This document shows positions 39,401 to 53,538 of a DNA stretch of 64,000 nt, piece by piece (position 1 is the first letter of the stretch; each line of letters starts with the position of its first letter). The notes beneath the pieces were generated by a model that did no database searches, was not told the origin of the DNA, and saw only the letters and a list, made by a program, of their open reading frames with translations. This DNA comes from Tetrahymena thermophila SB210 (Eukaryota; Ciliophora; Oligohymenophorea; Hymenostomatida; Tetrahymenidae), in contig NW_002476380.1 in NCBI RefSeq assembly GCF_000189635.1, positions 124,001 through 188,000 on the forward strand. Reading direction: 5' to 3'. The translations under genes were made by a program, and so were the position numbers.

Positions 39401-42400
39401 TAATATAACCAATTGACACCTTCCTTTGTTAAGTTTAAAAATAATAAAATTATTAATATTAGAAATTTAAAGATATAAAATTGTATACTTAAAAAAGGTA
39501 TTTAAAGTTTAATCTCGTTTATTGATAATAATTAAATTATTATTTAAAATATGCAGCTGTTAAATAATACCATAGAGTTAGAAAGCAATAATTAAAATAC
39601 TGCACTTATTTATATTTAGTAGCATTTCTTCTTAGATATCAAGTAATCCTAAATATCTTTTAATAAAGGAATCAAATTTTCAAATAAGACAATTGATAAA
39701 TAATTTGTAATACTAAATATTGAAGGAGCTAACAGCTTTTATTTAACTGACACAATTATTTCTGATAATTCTGAATTGATAATTATTCTATATAAGAGTT
39801 AATATGTTTATGGTGATATTTTATATAAGATGAAAAATGACAATATAATCTTAAGAAGATGTTAATTCGAGTTTAATTAAATGTCTTTATTTGACTAATC
39901 TCTCATCTAAATTGAAAGTAATTCTGCTTATTTTGATGAATTATTGTTCAACAATAATACATGCATCAAATGCACACAAGGAAGTATTCTTTTGAGTTAA
40001 GAGAGCTCAATTATAGGTATTGATAAATCTAATTTTACAAACAATATTTCAGAAAAAGGTGGATCTATTTACTTTTCTCTTGAAGGAGGAAAAGCATTTA
40101 TAAATTAAACGTTGTTTGAAAATAATACTGCGATTTATAGTGGAGGTGCCATTTATCTTTATGTAACAAATGTATAATTTTATCAAACTACATTTATAGG
40201 AAACAAAGCTTTGATTGGAGGAGCAATCAAGTAAGAAAATCTTTATAATGAAGATTTTGTTTCTTATTTAAGATAAAAAAATAATTTTGAATAAAATTTT
40301 ACATTTCTAAATAACCAGGCACTTGTCTTTGGGAGTAATATTGGACTTTTTCCAGCTATCTTCGAATTAAATCTTTTACTGCTGACATCAAGTGAAGAAA
40401 CTATTCTTGATTAGAGAAAACAGACATTTAAAGAAATTTCTGATAGTGATCTTTTAGCTTTAGATAGTGGATCTTTTGTAAAAGTTTAACTGCTTTTCAA
40501 AGATTTATCTGAATAAATTATTGATTTCTATCCTCCAAATATCTCTAACTTATAGCTTTAGCTCTTAGATTAAAAAGTAAAGTCTTTAGATACAAAAATA
40601 GAATTAAATGATGAATAAAATAATTTATTCTTGGATGGAGGCCTTTATGTCAATTTAATAAAAGATTTCAATAAAGTTGATAAAAAAGTATAGTTTGAGC
40701 TAATATAATTTTCAGGGAATTACAACTCATGCTCAACATTTACCATCAGGACTGAATTATTTACAGATATTTTCTAAAAGTAGCTTGATTTAAATAACAC
40801 AATCACTAAAAAGGTTTGTTTTAAGACTTGCTCAGAAGGAGACATTCCCATTCTACTCCCAAGTGGGAAAATAAAATGCAGTAAATGTTAGCAAGGATTC
40901 TACAACTTAGAAGACTATTCTCAATAAATTGATAATAATTTTATTTAGCACCTTAAATCTAACCCACTTAAATGTAAGCTTTGTCCTGAAGGAGCAAAAT
41001 CATGTTAAGCAAACTAAATTATTTTAAAAAACAGTAAGAATTAAAAATATATTTTATTTATTAATAATAATTATTTCAATAATTAAAAAAGATTATTGGA
41101 GAGATGATGAATATTTAGACACCATAGTTGAGTGCAACAATAGATAAATTATGGATTACTATCCGTGCCAAGCTGAGAATCCTAATTCAAAAAATTATTG
41201 TGTTGAAGGACATATTGGTCCTCTTTGTGAAAGCTGTGATGTCCTGGGCTAGACTTGGGGAGTTCCTTATACTAGAAATAGCAACTAATCTTGTTAGAAG
41301 TGTGGATCTGAGTTTATAATAATTTTCTATTTGATTACAATAATAATTCTATTTAATATATATCTATATTTCTCTCTAAAAGCATTTTTAACAACATATT
41401 AATTAAATTCTATTTACTATTATACGAGAATACTCAAGTTATTTCCTATCTCGAACAGCTAATACAATAATATTGCAGCTTCTCTCATCAAATGTTTTAG
41501 TAATTATTTGCAGATTTCAATAATATTCGATGAAACAAGTTATGAACTAAACTTCTATCAGTAAATTAAAAGCTGGCTAGGTAAATTCTTTAATTCAAAT
41601 TAAGCAAATGAAATAATTTTTTTTATTAAAAAACCTAGGCTCAACAAGTAATTCTATTTAAACAGAAATGGATTGCTTAATAAAATACTTAAATTTTAGC
41701 AATGATATTTTGCATATTAAAATAATGGCAACAATAATATTCCCTGTAGCTTGCTGCTTAGCTTAGATAATTTTATTTTGTCTTATAACATTTAAAAACC
41801 TCAAATAAATGAAACACTTCATGAAAACAATTTTCATAGTTATTCTTAATTTCTTCTTGCCATCATTCCTGAGGTAAATTTTTACAATAAATAAAAATAA
41901 TAATCTCACTTTTAATTAATAGTTTATTGACTTAATCAATAAGCTGCATATAAATAGGGAAAAAATATTACTTGTTAGCAGACTTGTCTATAGAATGTCA
42001 AATGTCTGGGTCTATTTACATTATAGTAAATTATATAGTCAAGCCTATATTAGCATTACTTCTGTTTCATCCTTTTATAATATTTTGGATACTCAGAAGA
42101 GTTAAGAACAAATTAGATTATGTTATTACAAAATATAAATACGGATATTATTTTCTCGACTACAAAGATGAATATTATTATTGGGAAATTATAAGACTTT
42201 ATTTTAAGTTGTTTATTGTCATTATTTATAACTTACTAAAAACTAATGACAATACATACTTAATTAGAAAAACTATTTCATTTAGTTTAATCTAAATTTA
42301 TGTTTACTTTTTAGGAAAATACCAAATTTTCAGAAAGTCTTTTATATAGAAGATAGACTACTAAGTAGGTTAATTTTGCTCACTGGTTTTACTGATTGAA

Positions 42401-43079
42401 ATAGTTAATAAATTCTTAAACAAGGATGGAATCAGACTAGTAGCATACCTTATATAATTAATTTTTGGTCTATACTGCATTATAAGAATTTTGAATTTAA
42501 AAATATAATAACTAAACAGATAAAATTCTCCAAAAATTATTTCTTTTTTAGAGTCTATAATCCCAAATAAAATATTTAATTGGTGGTTTAAGCATTTGAA
42601 TAGTAATTTATATAGGACTTTAATTCTATGGAGAGTGATTTATAATAATAAAAAAGCAATTGTTTACAATAATATCACTTCCTTGGATAAAATTACAAAA
42701 ATATGTGCATCTACTTAAAAATCTATAAGTAATTTTTATCATATTTAAATAATATTTAATTAATTAAATTTTATAATTTAAAATAGGAGGGACAGGCATT
42801 TATTCTAATAATGATACTTATAATTATATATTTTCTTAAAAAAATATATTATCATAAAACTAGGTTTTTAGAAATAGTTTTAGAAATTCAGATTAAAATT
42901 TAGATTTAAGCCATAAAAATAATGAAAATAATTAATAGAAAAACAAATTTAAAGTGAATAGAAAAAATTTTCAAAAAAAGAAAACTGAAGTTCCTGTTAA
43001 AAGATTGTATAGAGATTAATAATTAAAGCTAACAAAAGCTTAATCTCAAAGAGAAATAAAAATACAAGGAAATTTATGA
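33421..43079 (+). CDS. Giant cell-surface membrane protein, paralogue 1 (3064 aa)
   Basis: Eight exons: 33421-36358, 36507-37037, 37075-37266, 37323-41033, 41092-41580, 41639-41873, 41923-42728 and 42787-43079. It starts with a signal peptide (MKQLQYFLFLFLQFAHIS) and a furin-like Cys-rich segment (about 25-115; YCLQCDNIGQCIKCEKNYYY). A very long beta-rich region follows, possibly propeller-like, then right-handed beta-helix-like repeats (about 1880-2215) with SGGAIYLY and LIGGAIK turns, then a membrane-proximal CxxC/EGF-like module (about 2385-2530; NYCVEGHIGPLCESCD). Hydrophobic segments at about 2532-2900 form several TM helices with the intervening motif ITKYKYGYYFLDYKDEYYYW; the tail of about 160 residues is basic. 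The intron 37038-37074 is only 37 nt but is required to keep frame. Such giant ectodomain-plus-polytopic proteins are a ciliate-typical, largely uncharacterised class; an adhesion or sensory role is only inferred. Confidence 0.9.
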
Positions 43080-43338
43080 ATGAAATATTTTTCTGCTTGG
43101 ATAAATCAATATGTTAAATTTTCTTTTTTTTTAAACTAAATAAACTTGGATTATATTTTAATTTAAAAATAATTCGAGAAGTATGTTTGTGTTACACTTA
43201 ATTGGTATTAAATGAATCTATATATGATGATGTTAAAGGCTTTATTCATTAGTAGAATTAATAACTTAAAAATTTTAAAGATTTTTTTGTATTTTTAAAC
43301 AAGATAAATACAATTTAATTAATTTTATATAAAAGAAT
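43080..43338. other. Spacer between tandem giant paralogues
   Basis: 259 bp separate the two giant genes in head-to-tail order; no remnant of coding sequence recognised. Confidence 0.55.
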
Positions 43339-46300
43339 ATGATAACTTATTTTTTAAAAATATTGTTCTTCTATACCACATTTATAATCTTAGTAAAATA
43401 ATTTTAATGCTAAGAAATATCATGTGGTAAATTTTGCGATTAGTGCGATTAGGATGGGTGTATTTCATGTGATAAAAACTCATTATTAGATGATGAGACT
43501 TTTCAGTGTTATGAATAATGTTCCTATGGATTTTATTATGATTTTGACAGTGAGACATGTACAGATATTTGCCCCTTGAATACAATTGCTAATGAGGATA
43601 GCATAACTTGCGAAAAAGTAGGTCCATGTTTATAATAAGGTGTATTTGGGGATAATTTATTGTTTGATTAAGCAATTCATTTTATATATTTTATTCCTTA
43701 ATAGAACTTCATTATTGGAGCTTATAATTCAGAAAATGCTATTAGGATTTGGGATTTGGAAACAAAAAGTTTGTATTTAAAACTCTAAGTTTTTAATGAA
43801 ACTATCTCAAATTTTATAGTAGTAGATTAAATTTAGATACAAAATGATACAAAATAAACTTCTTACATTGATTCTTATCTAATTATATGGAGTTAATCTT
43901 CAGAACTAGTAGTCTTTGAACTAAAAACTTTTAGTAAAATAATAATAGTTCATTTTAAAGAAACTTGCTATTCATTTTCTAAAGAGACTTAAATTTTTAC
44001 AAGCATGATAAGCTAGAATATTTTGTATTTAGTTTTATACGACTCAATACAAGGATATGTAAGATTACTGAAAGCTTAAGATGGAGAAATCGATTTAATA
44101 ACTGAGATTGTACTTGAAAGTACACTAATAAAACTATATAAAGAAAATTAAGAAAGTAAATTCTTTGTTATTCTATAAGATACTATCTATGATATCAGCT
44201 TTACAGATAATCAAACCACGAAACAGTAGTACTAGCTCTGTAATAACAAATAAAACTTTACACATATACATACAATTAAATTTAAATAATATTCTCTCGA
44301 TTAGCTATCAGATTCTATTTAATTGCTATTTTTAGTTGATAAATCAGAACCTGTTACATTATACATCTACTCTAATAATGAATGCCTATAATAACTTATT
44401 TTTACAGAAAAAATCTAAGAAACTTTTTTACTGGAGCAAAACTCTATAAGTGATATCACAATTTTAGTGGTAAATTTTTAGAGCATTAACACACTAAAAA
44501 GTACTTGGAATTAATAAAAAAAATAAATCGAATTTTTTATTGAAAATCAATAAAAATTAAAAAATAATGTTTCATAAGCCTTTTTCAAGTATAATTTAAT
44601 AATATTAATTTTAACAGATGGTACTTTTATGATATACAAAATTGATTTAACAAGCGAAAAGATATTAATTCAAATGGATAATTTAGGATAAAATTAAATT
44701 CAAATTGATTTGAAATAAAAAATTGACTTTTTTGTTAGTAATTTAAATATTGGCTAGTATATTTTAATTAATTATGGAAAGAAACTTGCCTATTAATATT
44801 TTAATGTTAACTTTAGCATCAATTAGGCTTATTTGCAATTACAAGAAGAAATTGTTAACTATAGAAAAAACTAAATTATGAAAAATTAGGTTTTAAATGA
44901 TTTAGTAAAATACAATTAAGAATATTTCTCAGATATTATTGCATGTTATGATGCCTATATTCTAGTTAAAAGATAATACTTTTAACAATATAATTACTAT
45001 CGAATAACATTACAGGAATAACAACTGTGTAAATTTATTAAAATCTAATCAAAATAATCATTAATGATTGTAGTATCTCAAAGTGCTGACTTATTAATCA
45101 GCTCTTTTATAATCTATGAACTACCTAGTTATAAATTTGTATAGTCATTTCAAATGTAAGAATAAATAATTTACAGTCAAATAGCTATCATAGACAAGTT
45201 TGTAATATTTTATAATTCAAATGATATACAAATTTATACATTATAGATTACTCAATCAAATAATATCACTAACATTTAATTTACTAAATTCTAATTAATC
45301 AGTCAAAAATTTGTACTAAAAGTTTTTTACGAGATTTAAAACCAAAATTTGATCATAGCAAGTTAAAACTAAATACAACAATACTAGCTTGATACATAAC
45401 AGAAAAACTTTATGTTACTAAAATAGGTAAATTATACTTAAATCCAATCAATGTAACACAATTAAAAGTATGACACTATTACTATTTCTATAATTTTAGA
45501 ACAATAACCATCTAAAATACTTTTCTTCAGTGGGAAAGATTTAAGTTTAATATCTTCTTTTTGGTTTTATGAAAGTTATTTTTGTACACAAAGTTTATTT
45601 TATAATGAATTTTTTGTAATATGCTCTTCTTAATCTACATCTTCAACTGCTGATTCATCTTATTTATTATTAATAGATATAAGAAAAAAGTTAGTAAAGG
45701 TACTCATTACCATTGATAAAAATTAAGTATATTTAATGAATTTATTATAAAGTCCTTTTTAATAGTATTCAGAATACTTCACAATAACTTACTATACAAA
45801 ACAAAATAAAATCATATCTTTTATAGATTTATTAGTGCAGTCTCCTGATTCTAGCACCATAAATAGTTAAGGTTAATTATAAACTTATTAAACATCTTAT
45901 TACTAGTTAGAAAGTGAATGTAATTAAATTGTCATGAACAAAAAAGATAACAGTATTCTAGTAGGCTGTGAAAATGCTAAAATATTTTTTAAAAAGCCAG
46001 TTGATAATACTGAACCTAAATTTCAGTAAAGTTAAAAAGGCTAAATACTCAATAATTTCATGACATTTTCTGAATCAGATATTTTAGTTTGGTTTAATAA
46101 AATCTACGTTGAATTCTATACTTTTTCTAGCTTAGAATATCTTGGAAATTATCAAATTGAGTAGCCTGATGAGTTTTTGATTGATTTTTTTTAATTTACT
46201 TAGATTAAGCAATTTGTAGTGTGCACTGTTAAAAGAATATTAGTTTTCAATATAACAAATAAAAGTAAATAGTTAATTTTTCTAAATTTTTTATTTACTT

Positions 46301-49300
46301 TTTTTTAAAAAAAAAAGATATCACAATTGCTTCTTAGAGTTCTCAATTTGAGGATATCAGAGGGTGGATTGGTTTAGGCAATTTACAGTTAATAGTAGGA
46401 TATGGAAGTAATGTATTCTAATTAAATCTGTCTGATAATTTTTCTCAAAAACTTATTTATTAATAACTTGATTCAAACAAAAAATATGATTGCAAGAAAG
46501 ATAAAAACTCAAATATTATGGTTTGTGCGATTTATTCTTCTTAACTTAAATCTGATTAGTAAATACAGCTTCTTAAATATGATTTTACATTAAAAAAAGA
46601 GATTTTTAAAATCTAAGAAGTATCAGTATAAATTTATTGTGGAGTAATTATTGATTATAATAACGGTAATATAATTCTTTATGGTGACTAAGTTAATATC
46701 TTTGATTCTCTGGGAAATATTTTAATTAAATAGTCATTTAATCCTAAAGTGATCAAAGTTATGTTCTCCTTAGAAAAGTTGATATTTTTCAATGAAATAT
46801 GTAAATTAATAATTTTAGACATTTAATTAGGTGTGGGTTTGATGTATCGATATATAGTATTGATTAATTTTTAAGAAATATCTAAATCAATCAATATTAG
46901 CAAAAATGAGCTAAAATTATTTTTTTTTGCAATATTTTTGTTCATTTTTTGAATATTATTATACTGTAAATGCTCATTAATTAAGGCATTCCCTAAGCAT
47001 CTTTTTTGCCCAAAAAAATGCCTATTCAAATTTTTTTCTGTGAACAATAAAAAGTGCCTTAATTAGTTGATTTTTTTCTGCCTTAAACAAAATATTTTTA
47101 AAAATAAATATCGATCATTCAATTTAAATAGAAAAAATTAGAGATAATCATTATCATTATTAATTCAACCTACTGTTAATAAATTTTTTTTTTTTAAACA
47201 CACCATAATCGAAAAAATAAAAAATTTAAGAAAAAAATGTCTTAATTAATGAGCATTTACAGTAATTGGAAAAATTACCTTTTTTTGCTCACAAAAAATT
47301 TTTAGAAATTTTTTATTGAAATTCTCTATTTCATATTTTAAATAAATTAATAATATTAGTTTTCAATTATTTTAATTTTTATTGAAAATTTTTTTTAAAA
47401 TATCGAAAAAAAAAAATCAATATGATATTTATTTTACTTCAATTTATCGATTTCGACCAACGAAAATCATTAGTATCATCACAACATTAATTGTTAAAAC
47501 TTATTTTTAAATAATTAAGCTTTTTCTATCTTTAGAAGAGATTAACCAGAAAAATTGGCAGATGGTAAATTTTTAGGCTCCCTTCTTGGATCAATAGTTA
47601 TGGAAAATAAATAACAGTTCTGTATTTACACAACAAATATTGCTTACGAATTATTTTACATTATTGATTTAAGTTCTGGTATTAATAATTAAATAAGACA
47701 TTTCTGATTTTTATTTTTCTTTATATTAGGAATAAAGGTAGGAACATAAGATATAAATATAGAAAAGCAGCTTATTTAAGATATGAAGTATGATGAGAAT
47801 TCTTATTCTTTAATAATTGCTTTTTAATCTAATCAAATCTATCGCTTTTCTGTTGAATAAGGAATCAAAGTTGTTTAGACTTATTTTCATCCTTCTTTTT
47901 TAAAAAGCAACTTATAAATTAATACAAAGATTTATTTAGACTTAAGATATGGAAAGCTAGTTATTGGGTTTAACTACTTACTAGCGATATTCGAGTATAA
48001 TTAAAGTTTTGAAACTTTTAAAGAAATTAGACTTGTTTAAAGTCAAGATTATGCTCCAGATAATAAAAATTAGTAGCTTTCACTTTCTTCTAGTTTCCCT
48101 TCTGCATATTTTTTGGGACACGCAGGTTAAATTTGGAAAATAGAAAAAAATTTTACCCAACTGAGTAACTTATTTAAATACTCTTAACTTTTAATACAAA
48201 AAATAGAAGTAAGCAACCAAAGTCTATAAATAAATAGTGTTATTTTATTACTATTTTGCTAATCAAATATCTTATTTGTAGATGAATCAGGGAACATTAA
48301 ATTAGATCTGTAGTTAAAATACATTGAGAGTTTTTAAATAGAGATTCCATAACAAACAGAATCTAATAATATCTTTCTATTTGTTATTGATGAAATAAAT
48401 TAAGTAAGAGTACTTTAAGTAATTTCATTTAGAATTTAAACTTACTTTTAGTAACAATTAAACTGTAACTAATTTTAATATCATATCTATGAACCAACAA
48501 TTAGCTCAACTATATTTTTAGTATGTGATTTTAACATTATATTTTATATTAATTTAAATGATGAAAACCTTGTTGTACAAAAAATAGCTTTACCCAGTTA
48601 AATAATTCATATCAAATAGTAAGAATCATTATTATATTGCTGCTTAAAAAAAGGAGGAGTATTTATTTTCTAAAAGTTAAAACAATCAATTGAATTTGTA
48701 CAGATTTAAATACTTTAAACAGAATCAAATATTAATAACGAACAGAATCTTTAATCTCCATAAAATATAAAACTATTCCAAATTCCATATTATAAGTTAA
48801 ATCCATAAAATAGATTATTCTTCATATGTTTACCAAATTATAAAACTACTGAAATTTATTAATTTAATGTAAATATTAGATAAGATAACTAAACATTAAT
48901 TATTCCTCCATTGAAAAAACTGCTAATGGCTAGTTAGAATATTATTGATATATCTGTTGACCAGAGATTTATCTATTTAGTTACAGCATGTTAAATTAAT
49001 TTGCATGACTTATTTAATTTTTCACTACTAAACTATTTTAACGTGAATTGTAAGCTTCAGTTTAGCTATTTTAATCTTTTGAGTTATGAAATATTTGCTG
49101 TAATATATTCTAATCGAACTCAAATATTTTAAGTTAACTAATATGACTATAAGTTTATAACTCTTGTAGATAAAACTTCAAATGATATTAGAATACTTGA
49201 TCTTTTTTTTCATAAATATCAGTAAGGGATCTATAAAAATTCTGTAGAAAAGTATATCCTTTACACTGTTATAGATGATAAATATAACATAATGCTTGAA

Positions 49301-52300
49301 GGTTAATATATTTCTTAAAACTTATACTTTTAAGTAAGTAATTAAATCAAAAGTTTTACTAAATGCACAAAAGTTTTTGAAATAAAAAACAATTACTATA
49401 ACTTTTTGAATTAGCTAAATACAATCTAATCTTATCAAAATTAAAACAACAGAATTATTTTGGTTAACTTAGGCTAGGGACCATCTCCTTACATTTACTT
49501 CTTGTTGTAATTTAATCGCAAAGAAATAACCATTTTCGGTACTTAATAAACAGTAATAACTCTAGAAAATCTTACAAAAACAAATGATGAGATTACTCCA
49601 AACATACTGATCAATAACTCCATCTTGCTTATTCGCTCAGATTAATAAAATATCTGCTTCAACTAAAACATTTAAAAATTATCACTTAAAAATTTAAGAG
49701 TAGTTGGAGAAAGCAAAACTAATGATTATGGCTAAATATTAGATTATACTTAAATAGAAAATTCATAAATTTAATATTTCTATTAACAATATATAATCAT
49801 ACAAAATTGTACAATTTCAAGTATCAAGATATCAAATATGTAGTCATTGTTTTTTATAAAAAATGCCTACAATGTTATAATTAAGCGTTTGATAATCGAT
49901 AATTGCATTTTAGATGAAATCTCTGTACTTATACAAATTTAAGATGCTGATTATGTTCAAATTGAAAACTTAACCATTACAAATAACTAATTCTTTAACA
50001 TTTCAAGTATTTTTCATTTTGAAAATATAAATAATTTGTTATTTAAAAAAATAACAATAATTAACAATTATCCTTACTCATAAAAACCCTTCCTATAACA
50101 ATCATAATATTTAACAAATTCTTATGTATTTTATTTTATTTCTACTCATTACCTCAAAATTACTAATATGATTGCTTAATCTAATGTTTAATTAGCAATA
50201 GTTTACTCTTAAAATTTTATTGAAAAGCTTAATGAAATTTAGTTTCAATAAGATGATGAAATATTATTTAATAACTTAGTACTAGAAGGAAATTTATATA
50301 CTAGCACAAGGGCAGATTTTTCTTTTGTTTAAATTAAAGGATCCCTAATTTCGTTTGAGTCTTCAAGAATTTAATCTAATCAGTGCAATTAGTGTAACGG
50401 CACGATAAGCTTATATAATTTCATAAATATCAATATATAGCAATCTTCTTTTATTTCAAATATAGCTTTAAATGGTGGAGCATTCTTTATTAAAGATACT
50501 AGTTTAACATATGGGCTAAATATCTCATCATCTAAATTTACTTCTAATGTAGCTCACTTAAGTGGTGGAGCTATATACTTAATTAATTCTAATATTATTG
50601 ATATTATACTTACTAAATTTAGTTCAAATAGAGCTTTAATAGGAGGCGCTATTCGCTAAATCGGTGCTTATTCAGATTTGCTTTTTAAGAAATAAGATTT
50701 ACTCAAAAGCAACTTTGTGATATTTAAAGATAACAAAGGATTGTCATATGGAAATGATATTTGTGCATATCCATCAAAAGTGTTGACTCACATAAAAATA
50801 AATAATTTGTATGATATAAAATAATGCAATAACAAAAGTATATACTTTGGTAATGAAATTTAAGATGTAAAGCTAAGAAGTGGCATTTCCATTGATGTCA
50901 AAGTTTATTTCCAAGATTAACAGTAATAAATTTTAAAAATAAACTATGAAAATTTATCTGAATAAGAAATATAATTGCTCGATTAAGAATATTAAAACAC
51001 TATTATCTATTTAAAGTAAGACATAAATGATCAAAATGGTTATAAAATAGATGGTGGTACAATTATTTCAGCACTATAATCATATAATTTTAAAACACAG
51101 TCTTTTGACTTTACAAATTTAATCTTTACTGGTACACTTTAAAAATGTTTTAAGTTATAAATACAATCTCTCTTAATAAATTAAGATTTTTTATCCTTTT
51201 TAGAAATTGGATCTTACGATGGTGCTTTTACTATTTGTTTTGATATTTGCAAGTAAGGATAAATACCTATTCTCACATCAATAAATGAGATAGTATGTCG
51301 TGTTTGTGAAGAAGGTAGCTATTCTTTGTATTAAATGCCAATCTAGTATACATTTGAAAGTATATAAAAGGAAGATTTTAAATGCTAAAAGTGCCCATAA
51401 GGATCTCTTTCTTGCTAAGCAAATGAAATTTTATTATTGGATGGTAACTTTTTTTATAGCATCAATTTTATCAAAAATATTCATAACATAATATATTTAG
51501 GATATTGGAGAAGCGATGACCAATCTGACAAAATTTACACTTGCAATTACTTATATAATAACTGTGTTGGACAATCATAACACTCAAAGAATTATTGTGC
51601 TGAAGGATATTTGGGTCCATTATGTTCAAGTTGCGATATTTTTGGAGAAGTATGGGAAAGTAGATATATTTTACTTCATGATTTGACATGCAAAGAATGT
51701 TAAAAACCTTATATTTAAATCATTTTAATTATCATATTTGTAATTACTTTATTGATAATTTGCTTTCTCATACTGCGATTAATTAAACAAGGCATATAAA
51801 AAAACTCAATTTGCTAGTATCTGAGACATATGAAATTACTACCACTCTCTCACACTTAAATAATTTAAAGATTTTCAATCATAAAATGCTTAATAAATTT
51901 TCTGTAAATCTCAATTATATGCAACTTAAAGGATGGAATATTGCCTCTCAATGTTATAGAGTTATTTAGAAATCCCCTTCTATTCTTAATTTACAAATTT
52001 GATTGTTTTTACCCAAAAGATTACCAGCCAATAATAGTGGAATTAAGAGTTTACATGATAGCAATTTTCTCAATTTTTTTTTTGGTAATGATGTTAACCT
52101 TTCATAAGGAATCACGAAAAAGTTTAAACTCTAAAAAAATTCATCCATTTATTTACTAGATTCTAAACTTTATTATTTATTTGTTTTCGCCTTAGATTAT
52201 TAAGTAAATTATTTTATTTATTTATTTATTTAATTTATTAATTATTTAATAAAAATTTATAAATTTAATTTTATAAACTTTTAGATATCTAATAGAGAGT

Positions 52301-53538
52301 ATAACTTGTTTTGAGGTTGGAGATGAAGAATATTTAGTGGTATATTCATTGTAGAAATGCTATGTAAATGGTACTGGCTATGGTTTATTTGTAAACATAG
52401 TTGTTATACCATCATTAGTTTTGATATTTCTTTAACCTTTGATTATTTTCTATAAAATTAGAAAGTAAAAACATATTTTAGACTATCTTTTAGTTAAGTA
52501 TAAATATGGCTTTCATTATATAGAGTATAACTCAAAATATTATTGGTGGGATTTGCTAAGAAGTTACTTCAAATTTGTAATAATACTTGCAACATCTATC
52601 ATTTACTAACAGGATGATTTTTAATATTTCTTTCTTCTGATTTTGGCAACTATCTATTTGAATTTTTAAAGCAAAAGGAAAATCTTTGTGAATAACTATA
52701 TTTAGAAATTAGAAACTATATCATATACCATATTAATTTTATAATTTTCAATACAATACATTTAAAGAATCTACACATCTTACATATTCATTCTAAATCA
52801 AATATTCTTTATGATTTATCTTGTCTTTATTCTGGTCTGCCTCACAATAATATTAGTGAATATAGAGATAAAATGTTTTTTAAAGTAAAAAGTTAAAATA
52901 TGGATTTTAATCTATACAGTATTAAACAAATTCTTATCACATAAATACTTATCACTGATATTCATAAATAAACCTAGATACATAAAAAGCGGTCTAAAAC
53001 CTCTTCTAACATGGAAATACTTACTAAGATAGAGATCAGTTATCATTTAAAGCAAAATAGATTATCTAAAATGTTCTAAAGATAAATAGCTGAGTAATTT
53101 TAGGAAAAATATTTATATTTTAATTCAAACTTATTAAATTTTATCCATAAAAATATTTAATTAATTTATATTAAAAAAGAACAAAATATAAGCAACTTGC
53201 AGGTAATATAGTAAAAATAAGAACGAACAAATACTAATAGATCAAATGATAATATTTTTATAAGAAAAAAGAAAGCACTATCTAATTCTATTAATTTAGA
53301 ATCCTAATTTTAAAGCCATCAAGACTGGAAGCACTCTATAAATAGTTCATAAATTTCTGAGCACAACTTTGACTTAAACAAGCTAAAAATTTAAGCTGTT
53401 TTCTCTTAAAATAATTCATTTTAACATAGTATATTTTGTCCATCGTCTAAAATTTAATAAAAAAATTTAGTAGATGATGAGTTAAGTAACTTCGATATCT
53501 AATCTGAAAAATCTTAAAAGCATCAAATTAATTTATGA
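43339..53538 (+). CDS. Giant cell-surface membrane protein, paralogue 2 (3053 aa)
   Basis: Seven exons: 43339-46264, 46318-46830, 47541-47678, 47730-51443, 51501-52203, 52285-53093 and 53180-53538. Same plan as its upstream neighbour: signal peptide (MITYFLKILFFYTTFIILV), Cys-rich head (CGKFCDQCDQDGCISCDKN), long beta-rich ectodomain, beta-helix-like stretch with SGGAIYLI and LIGGAIR, membrane-proximal NYCAEGYLGPLCSSCD, several TM helices with VKYKYGFHYIEYNSKYYWW, and a Ser/Asn/Lys-rich cytosolic tail. The first exon (2926 vs 2938 nt) and the main exon (3714 vs 3711 nt) match paralogue 1, as do several phase-1 splice sites. Its second intron (46831-47540, 710 nt) is absent from paralogue 1 and harbours an inverted-repeat element. 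The join LDIQ|LDQPEKLADG is supported by the aligned neighbour, which reads ILDIQKNT...NLAG without a break. Confidence 0.9.
46962..46990 (+). repeat. Left terminal inverted repeat
   Basis: 29 nt starting TACTGTAAATG and ending AAGGCATT; partner at 47236-47264 with one mismatch (C/T). Confidence 0.9.
47236..47264 (-). repeat. Right terminal inverted repeat
   Basis: Reverse complement of the left end, 28/29 identical; finishes CATTTACAGTA. Confidence 0.9.

Larger units (their letters stand above)
46962..47264. mobile_element. MITE-like inverted-repeat element, Tc1/mariner-type ends
   Basis: A 303-bp unit inside an intron. Its ends are 29-nt inverted repeats, 46962-46990 and 47236-47264, matching at 28 of 29 positions, beginning TACTGTAAATGCTCATTAAT on one strand and mirrored at the other end. 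Both ends carry the TA dinucleotide expected from TA target duplication. There is no transposase ORF, so it is non-autonomous. A second partial copy of the subterminal motif (GTGCCTTAATTAG, about 47054-47066) lies inside. The TA boundary and mariner-like ends also resemble ciliate internal eliminated sequences, but its position inside a spliced intron explains how it can be retained. Confidence 0.85.
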
